Assembly (NCBI GenBank): GCA_020057015.1
Contig: JAGVGS010000222.1
Span: forward strand, 1 to 10,335
DNA from: Candidatus Omnitrophota bacterium
Lineage (GTDB): Bacteria > Omnitrophota > Gorgyraeia > Aquiviventales > Aquiviventaceae
DNA: 10,335 bases
Reading direction: 5' to 3'
The notes beneath the pieces are model-generated. The model saw nothing but the letters and a program-made list of their open reading frames with translations, was not told the origin of the DNA and did no database searches. This document shows positions 6,291 to 10,335 of this stretch, one piece after another (positions within the stretch are counted from its first letter, which is position 1; every line of letters begins with the position of its first letter). The translations under genes and the position numbers were made by a program.

Positions 6291-6311
6291 ATGGGATGGC
6301 TTCCCTCCCAT
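6291..6311 (-). other. Inverted repeat upstream of the BI-1 gene
   Basis: ATGGGA and TCCCAT form a perfect six-base inverted repeat around a nine-base centre; two more inner pairs are possible after one mismatch. It lies 18 bases before the start codon and just upstream of the Shine-Dalgarno. TACAAT (6317-6312) directly before it could be a -10 box, with no good -35 at proper spacing. It could be an operator or an mRNA hairpin. Low certainty. Confidence 0.3.
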
Positions 6312-6330
6312 TGTACGCAATCCGTACGGG

Positions 6331-6585
6331 TCAATGCCGAAAATGCACAAACACGCGGCCGAAGTTCTTGTCGTCCTTTTCGAGGCGGTGATAGAGCTGC
6401 TTGATCTCCGGGCGCGCCAGGAACCGCAGCACATGCTTCTTGAGCTGGCCACTGCCCTTGCCGGGGACGATCTCGACGAGGTCCAGGCGCTTGGCCATGG
6501 CCTGCTGCATGGCCTCGGCCAGGGCGGTCTCGATCGCCGCCCCATTACTGTAGATGTCATGAAGGTCGATCTTGAGGCGGCCCAT
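6331..6585 (-). CDS. Stand-alone Smr domain protein
   Basis: An 84-residue protein consisting only of a Smr (small MutS-related) domain. Seen: the N-terminal KIDLHD motif (residues 5-10), the glycine loop PGKGSGQLKK (41-50), and a C-terminal GRVFVHFR strand. Family knowledge: Smr domains, as at the end of MutS2, bind branched DNA or RNA and often have endonuclease activity; the LDLH-type histidine and the GxG loop are the conserved elements and are both present (with Asp after the His). Its target is unknown. The start is taken as ATG 6585, whose A is shared with the TGA stop of the preceding acyltransferase gene (TGATG), a sign of translational coupling. Starts at GTG 6588 or TTG 6594 are possible but less likely. 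Confidence 0.88.
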   Translation of the reverse strand: MGRLKIDLHDIYSNGAAIETALAEAMQQAMAKRLDLVEIVPGKGSGQLKKHVLRFLARPEIKQLYHRLEKDDKNFGRVFVHFRH

Positions 6586-7328
6586 CACGCACAAGCCTTG
6601 CGGCTCTCCTGCACCACGGCGGCGATCGCGTCAAAGGCCTGCTGCATGACCTGCGGCGCATCCGCCAGGCTCAACCCCTTCGTTTCAATCGGCGGCAGGA
6701 TGGTCAGCGCCCCCTGCACCTTCTGGCGAAAACACCAGGAGCCGCGCGGTAACGCCTCCCGCGTGCCGTAAATCGCCAGGGGCACCACGGCCGTGCCGGT
6801 CTCAATGGCGAGCCGAAACGCCCCGGCCTTGAACGCTTGCAGGGCCCCCGTGCGGCTGCGCGTGCCCTCGGCAAAGAACGCCACCGGCATGCGGCGCTGA
6901 AGCCAATGGCGGGCTTGCGCCATCGCCCGGCGCGTGCTGCTCACCGAGCCCCGCGCCAAAGGGATATGCCGGCTGAGGCCTAGCGTCCATCCGAGAAAGG
7001 GAATGTGAAAGAGGCCGGCTTTGGCCACGCACTTATACGCGAGGGCCACATGCGGCAGCACCACGACATCGGCCAGGCTCTGGTGATTGATGACGAATAC
7101 GTACGCGCGGCCGGGGTCCAGCCGCGCCCGATCCTCCACCCGCAGCGCCCAGAAGGGGTTCAGCGCGATGACCGCCCGGGCCCAGCACTTCACGCATTCA
7201 TGCACGACTCGGCGGTCGCGGTCCCAAAAGCCAAATAGGAGGACGCTGAAGACCGAGGCCACCCAGACCAGCACTAAGGAGAGGGCGATGCCGCTCCAGA
7301 TCGCCGCTGAGAGAAGCGCGGAGATCAT
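6585..7328 (-). CDS. PlsC-like 1-acylglycerol-3-phosphate acyltransferase (copy 1)
   Basis: A 247-residue membrane-associated acyltransferase of the PlsC/LPLAT family, which acylates lysophosphatidic acid to phosphatidic acid. Seen: an N-terminal hydrophobic anchor (about 5-35), the catalytic NHxxxxD motif NHQSLAD (His82, Asp87), the IPFLGW segment (109-114), the substrate-binding FAEGTRS (152-158) and VVPLAI (181-186). The usual Pro in FPEGTRS is Ala here. It aligns without gaps over about 190 residues with the divergent copy 2, so the two are paralogues. Start ATG 7328 has no Shine-Dalgarno and no obvious promoter was found in the 91-base divergent gap. Its stop overlaps the Smr start. It is likely the first gene of the minus-strand run toward YheT. 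Confidence 0.9.
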   Translation of the reverse strand: MISALLSAAIWSGIALSLVLVWVASVFSVLLFGFWDRDRRVVHECVKCWARAVIALNPFWALRVEDRARLDPGRAYVFVINHQSLADVVVLPHVALAYKCVAKAGLFHIPFLGWTLGLSRHIPLARGSVSSTRRAMAQARHWLQRRMPVAFFAEGTRSRTGALQAFKAGAFRLAIETGTAVVPLAIYGTREALPRGSWCFRQKVQGALTILPPIETKGLSLADAPQVMQQAFDAIAAVVQESRKACA

Positions 7329-7402
7329 CGTCGTGTTGTGTCCAAGCCGCGTGGTGCGTCCATGAGCTGTGTCATTCCTGGTGTCCTCGCCGCAATCAAC
7401 TT

Positions 7403-7411
7403 TGCTATACT
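7403..7411 (+). promoter_or_regulatory. Extended -10 promoter of plsC copy 2, probably leaderless
   Basis: TGC followed by TATACT (7406-7411) is an extended -10 element; no -35 is visible 17 bases upstream. Transcription would start about seven bases later, at 7417-7420, essentially on the ATG at 7420. No Shine-Dalgarno is present, which agrees with a leaderless mRNA. Confidence 0.5.
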
Positions 7412-7419
7412 GTCATATT

Positions 7420-8154
7420 ATGCTCAGCCGCGCACTCTCTCTGCTGTTCTGGGTGTGGATCGCGGTCGCCACGCTGGGCTTCACGCTGCTGGTGGGCTTG
7501 AGCGCCCTGGTGACTGCGCCCTTCGACCGCACGCGCCGCTGGCCCCAACGCCTCACCGCGACCTGGGCCCGCGCCATCCTGTGGGCCAACCCGTTCTGGC
7601 GCCTGACCATCGTCGGGCAGCACCACTTACCTGCACGCGGCGCCTATGTGCTGGTCTCCAACCATGCGAGCCTGGCTGATATTATCGTCCTGTATCAGTT
7701 GAAGGCCCCCTTCAAATGGATCGCCAAGGATAGCCTCTTTCGCGTCCCCCTGCTGGGCTGGTCGATGCGCTGGGGCGGCAACATCCGCCTGGTGCGCGGC
7801 AGCGCGCGCAGCATCCGTGCGAGCTTTGCGCAGGCGTTGCAATGCTTGCAGGCAGGGGTGCCGGTGATGGCCTTTCCGGAAGGCACGCGCAGCCGCAGCG
7901 GCGACCTCGGCCCGTTCAAGCGCGGCCCCTTCCAGCTGGCGGTGAAAGCTCAGGTGCCGGTCATCCCCATCGTGGTGCACGGCACGCGCGAGATCATCGC
8001 CCCGCATAGCTGGACGTTCCTGCCGGCGAAGCACATGCTCGTGCGCGTCTTGGCCCCTATCGCTCCGCCACCTGAGGCGTCCAACGCCGCCGATGGGCTC
8101 TGCGAGCGCGTGCGCACCTTGATCAGCGAGACCCTTGACGCGAGGGCGAGCTAG
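7420..8154 (+). CDS. PlsC-like 1-acylglycerol-3-phosphate acyltransferase (copy 2)
   Basis: A 244-residue LPLAT-family acyltransferase with all canonical motifs: an N-terminal hydrophobic anchor (about 5-33), NHASLAD (81-87; His82, Asp87), VPLLGW (109-114), FPEGTRS (152-158) and VIPIVV (181-186). Expected reaction: acyl transfer to the sn-2 position of lysophosphatidic acid at the inner membrane. The motifs sit at the same residue numbers as in copy 1, with shared NPFW (57-60) and HGTRE/YGTRE near 187-191. Start ATG 7420 is chosen because the extended -10 element lies just upstream and the hydrophobic anchor begins there; an in-frame upstream extension would run through that promoter. The TAG stop overlaps the TAG of the convergent DtxR-FeoA gene in a shared CTAG. 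Acyl-donor type (CoA or ACP) cannot be told. Confidence 0.92.
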   Translation: MLSRALSLLFWVWIAVATLGFTLLVGLSALVTAPFDRTRRWPQRLTATWARAILWANPFWRLTIVGQHHLPARGAYVLVSNHASLADIIVLYQLKAPFKWIAKDSLFRVPLLGWSMRWGGNIRLVRGSARSIRASFAQALQCLQAGVPVMAFPEGTRSRSGDLGPFKRGPFQLAVKAQVPVIPIVVHGTREIIAPHSWTFLPAKHMLVRVLAPIAPPPEASNAADGLCERVRTLISETLDARAS

Positions 8155-8849
8155 GATTTTGCGGATAGCCGCCGGATGAAAATTTCCCGGCCAGCCTCCT
8201 GATCGAGGGCCAGCTCGGTTTCACCAATCTGCAGGACCAGCGCGGGATGCCGCTGACGCAGGCGAAGGCGAGTGCCCGGGACCACCCCGAGCGCGCTCAG
8301 GCGCTGCAGATACGCCCGGCGGCGGCTGTGGATGAACGCGACCTTCGCTGTTTCGCCGACGTTCAACTGCGCCAAGGCGACAATGAGCGGCCGCAGATGC
8401 GCCGGCTCCTGCTCGCAGCAGCGCCCGCGCGGAATGCTGGGCCCGTGCGGACAGCTGGGGGGGTGCCCCAGGAAGGCGCAGACCGCCTCGGTCACCTCGG
8501 CATTCAAAATATGCTCGACTTGGCATGCGGTCGATTCGACGGACTGCTCCGACACCGCCAGCACGTTATGGAGCAGCACTTCCGTGAGCCGGTGGCGGCG
8601 CACGATATCCGAGGCCTTGCGCCGTCCCGCCTCGGTCAGACGCACCCGCCGGCCATCGGCTTCCAGCAACCGCTGGGCGAGCAGCGCATCGATCACGACC
8701 GGACCGAACCTGCCGCCTTCAATGGGATGCGGCAGAAAGCAGGTGAGGTGCTCGGGCAGCTGGTCGCGGTTGACCCAGGGCAGGCTGGCTTCCTCCGCTG
8801 TCCAGCAGAGCTCCAAAAACTCCTCCTGGTCCTCACGCGGCGCGGTCAT
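8151..8849 (-). CDS. DtxR-type metal-dependent regulator fused to FeoA domain
   Basis: A 232-residue two-part protein. Residues 1 to about 85 form a divergent winged-helix region ending in VRLTEAGRR, where the family wing lies. Residues about 85-145 are the DtxR dimerisation/metal domain: HRLTE (His86, Glu90), ACQVEH (Cys109, Glu112, His113), then LGHPPSCPHGPSIP. Cys109-Glu112-His113 match DtxR Cys102-Glu105-His106, the iron-type site; MntR has Glu in the Cys position. Glu105 stands where DtxR has His98. Residues about 155-232 are a FeoA/SH3-like domain with LSALGVVPGTRLRL. Expected role: Fe(II)-dependent repressor of iron-uptake genes, probably of its own operon (inferred). The start at 8849 overlaps the Cys-rich gene by 17 bases; GGAG lies about eight bases upstream. 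The FeoA part may act as an interaction or sensing module, or supply FeoA to FeoB. Confidence 0.9.
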   Translation of the reverse strand: MTAPREDQEEFLELCWTAEEASLPWVNRDQLPEHLTCFLPHPIEGGRFGPVVIDALLAQRLLEADGRRVRLTEAGRRKASDIVRRHRLTEVLLHNVLAVSEQSVESTACQVEHILNAEVTEAVCAFLGHPPSCPHGPSIPRGRCCEQEPAHLRPLIVALAQLNVGETAKVAFIHSRRRAYLQRLSALGVVPGTRLRLRQRHPALVLQIGETELALDQEAGREIFIRRLSAKS

Positions 8850-9045
8850 GTCGATGCGCTCCAGTGATCCGGTGCCAAACGGCGATCACCCCGGCCGCCA
8901 GCCGTGATGCCGGCGGGTATTCGTAGCGGCAGCGGGGACAGCAGACCCGCCGACATTTGGCCATCACCGGACAGGCCGAGCATACGTCCTGCAACTCGTC
9001 GGGAGCGGCCGCATAGCTGCAGAGGGGACAGACCTGTTTGCTCAT
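8833..9045 (-). CDS. Eight-cysteine small protein in the feo operon, unknown function
   Basis: A 70-residue protein with eight cysteines in the first 40 residues: Cys6, 9, 22, 25, 31, 35, 36, 39. They form CPLC, CSAC and VCCPRC knuckles, ending in CRYEYPP, like two zinc-ribbon or rubredoxin-type sites. The rest is a short tail with Arg/His residues and one mildly hydrophobic stretch. Its ATG overlaps the FeoB stop as ATGA, its Shine-Dalgarno GGAGG lies inside feoB, and its end overlaps the regulator gene by 17 bases, so it is firmly in the operon. It does not resemble FeoC (winged helix) or the FeoB-associated Cys-rich membrane protein as I know them. Metal binding (Zn, Fe or Fe-S) is inferred from cysteine spacing. 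A role in iron delivery or sensing is a guess from context. Confidence 0.8.
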   Translation of the reverse strand: MSKQVCPLCSYAAAPDELQDVCSACPVMAKCRRVCCPRCRYEYPPASRLAAGVIAVWHRITGAHRHDRAA

Positions 9046-10335
9046 CCCAGCCCTCCCCAGGCGTTGAGCCCCCGCAAGACCACCCCGCCCATCACAAACG
9101 CCAGCGTGACCGAGAGCCCCGCGATGACCGCGGCGGTCCGCCACCCGCGCTCCTTGACCATCATGAAATACTGGGCGATGCACGGCACAAATAACGTGAT
9201 CGTCACCAGGCTCGCCACCGTCTGCGCCGGCGAGAGCAGCCCCTGGCGTTGCAGAGTATACAGACCCGCCGCACCGAAGTCCCGCCGTAGGAAGCCGATC
9301 AGAAAGGCCTCGGTCGCTTTGCCGGGCATGCCCAGCCACCCCGTCACCAGCGGCTGGAGCGCGCGTTCGATCTGCGCGAGCCACCCGGCGCAGTCCACCA
9401 GGTACAAGGCCAGCGTCCCAAGGAAAAACAACGGGACCGCCTCGCGGACATACCATTCCACGCGGCCCAGCGTCTTCAGCACGACGTTCGAGAGTTTCGG
9501 CCAGCGCAGCGGCGGCAATTCATACAGGAACGGGCTCTCCTCGCCCGGCAAGAGCGCGGCGGCAAGACGCCCCACCACCATGAGCACGGCCAGTATCACC
9601 CCCGCCCAGATGGCCAGACCCAGCGGCTGGCCGGCCAGCATCGCCAGCACGACGCCGAGTTGAGCCGAGCAAGGCACGCCGAGGGCCAACAGCAGCGTGG
9701 CCAGAATCCGGTCGCGGCGCGTTTCCAGAATGCGGGTGGACATCGTGGCCATCGTGCCGCAGCCCAACCCCAGCAGCAGCGGCAGCACGGCCTTGCCGTT
9801 CAACCCCAGCAGGCGGCAGCCGCGGTGCGCCATGATCGCCAGCCGCGGCAGGTAGCCCACGTCCTCGAGCAAGCCGAAACACAAGAAGAACATCCCGACA
9901 ATCGGCAGGATAATAGCAAACGCGTACGGCAGCGCCATGGTCAGCACGCCATACTCCCCGACGAGCAGCGCCTGCAACCAGCGCCACGGCACCACGGCCT
10001 GCACCGCCTGGACGGCCGCCGGGATGACGAAGCGGCCAAAGAGCTCGGTCTCGAGCCAGTTGACCATTCGTTGTGCCGCCCAGTCCCCCACCAGCACGTA
10101 CATCGCGGCCAGCACGCCGAGAAACACCAGGACCCCCCAGATCGGATGCATCGACAGCGTACCCAGCCAGCTCAAACGCCGGCGGTGCGTCACCGGCTCC
10201 TGGGTGAGGCAGGCCTCGGCCAGCCGGAGGGCGCTGCGCCGCCTCGCCTCGCTGATCACCAATCCCAACGGCCTGGCGGACTGCGCCAGGGTCCGGGCTG
10301 TAATGGCCTCCAGTGCGGCAGTCGTCTCGGGACCA
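9042..10335 (-). CDS. feoB: FeoB ferrous iron transporter, C-terminal membrane part (5' end cut by window edge)
   Basis: About 430 residues are present and the frame stays open to the right edge, so the N-terminal GTPase domain and GDI lie outside. Seen: the linker before the membrane core, then SMHPIWGVLVFLG and about eight hydrophobic segments. The two gate regions keep their cysteines: GLGCGTMATMSTR (Cys codon 9761-9759) and VPCSAQLGV (codon 9671-9669). The LPRLAIMAHR segment before gate 1 is also typical. Most FeoB proteins have GCNVPA in gate 1; here it is GCGTMA, a variant that may mark a subfamily. Family knowledge: GTP-driven Fe(II) import across the inner membrane. Downstream the Cys-rich gene starts in the FeoB stop (ATGA), followed by the DtxR-FeoA gene. 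No separate feoA is seen in the window; it could lie upstream, outside. Confidence 0.95.
   Translation of the reverse strand, partial: GPETTAALEAITARTLAQSARPLGLVISEARRRSALRLAEACLTQEPVTHRRRLSWLGTLSMHPIWGVLVFLGVLAAMYVLVGDWAAQRMVNWLETELFGRFVIPAAVQAVQAVVPWRWLQALLVGEYGVLTMALPYAFAIILPIVGMFFLCFGLLEDVGYLPRLAIMAHRGCRLLGLNGKAVLPLLLGLGCGTMATMSTRILETRRDRILATLLLALGVPCSAQLGVVLAMLAGQPLGLAIWAGVILAVLMVVGRLAAALLPGEESPFLYELPPLRWPKLSNVVLKTLGRVEWYVREAVPLFFLGTLALYLVDCAGWLAQIERALQPLVTGWLGMPGKATEAFLIGFLRRDFGAAGLYTLQRQGLLSPAQTVASLVTITLFVPCIAQYFMMVKERGWRTAAVIAGLSVTLAFVMGGVVLRGLNAWGGLG

Noticed and set aside
6273..6560. N-terminal extension of the BI-1 protein to 6560
   Set aside because: It would overlap the Smr gene in another frame, and the ATG at 6272 has a near-perfect Shine-Dalgarno and the typical family N-terminus.
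8247..8907. Plus-strand frames opposite dtxR-feoA
   Set aside because: They are shadows of a gene with clear DtxR and FeoA motifs on the other strand.
9046..9456. Upstream extension of the Cys-rich protein frame to 9456
   Set aside because: This part is out of frame inside feoB and carries no cysteine motif; the ATG at 9045 with GGAGG upstream is the natural start.
1..10335. CRISPR array, tRNA/rRNA genes, insertion sequence, phage or toxin-antitoxin genes
   Set aside because: I looked for spaced direct repeats, tRNA-like cloverleafs, transposase motifs and terminal inverted repeats and saw none.

Overview
This window comes from a GC-rich bacterial chromosome. The genes are ordinary chromosomal housekeeping or stress genes, tightly packed and often overlapping. 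I see no phage, plasmid, insertion sequence, CRISPR or RNA gene. The gene set (YheT-type hydrolase, DUF1059 protein, stand-alone Smr protein, paired PlsC acyltransferases, FeoB with a DtxR-FeoA fusion) suggests a didermic, possibly environmental lineage. The phylum cannot be fixed from the sequence alone. No gene-free stretch exceeds about 240 bases.

Layout. (1) Positions 1-1662, minus strand: a CoA-disulfide/polysulfide reductase fused to a C-terminal rhodanese domain, running off the left edge. (2) Positions 1663-1904: a divergent control region with a clear intrinsic-terminator hairpin plus U-tract just before the ABC-F gene, overlapped by a possible 24-codon leader ORF. (3) Positions 1905-3698, plus strand: an ABC-F ATPase, convergent with a small basic protein (3695-3877, minus) that follows a cold-shock protein gene (3984-4187, minus). 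The csp gene has a near-consensus promoter and a leader that contains its own terminator-like hairpin. (4) Positions 4321-7328, minus strand, read right to left: a PlsC-like acyltransferase, Smr, Bax-inhibitor-1/YccA membrane protein, DUF1059 protein and YheT hydrolase. (5) Positions 7420-8154, plus strand: a second PlsC paralogue, divergent from the first and probably leaderless. (6) Positions 8151-10335, minus strand: an iron-uptake operon of feoB (N-terminus cut by the right edge), a small eight-cysteine protein, and a DtxR-type regulator fused to FeoA. All three are linked by overlapping reading frames.

How they fit together. The feo operon encodes a ferrous iron permease with its own probable iron-responsive regulator and an unassigned Cys-rich partner. 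The left-hand oxidoreductase acts on thiol or sulfane-sulfur chemistry. The middle block concerns membrane lipid synthesis, membrane stress and RNA/translation stress. The most interesting signals are regulatory. Two genes whose products act on the ribosome or on RNA structure (ABC-F and Csp) each have a terminator-like hairpin inside their presumed leader, which suggests control by transcription attenuation. The eight-Cys protein in the feo operon is the best candidate for an under-described component. I did not find a clear new multi-gene system.
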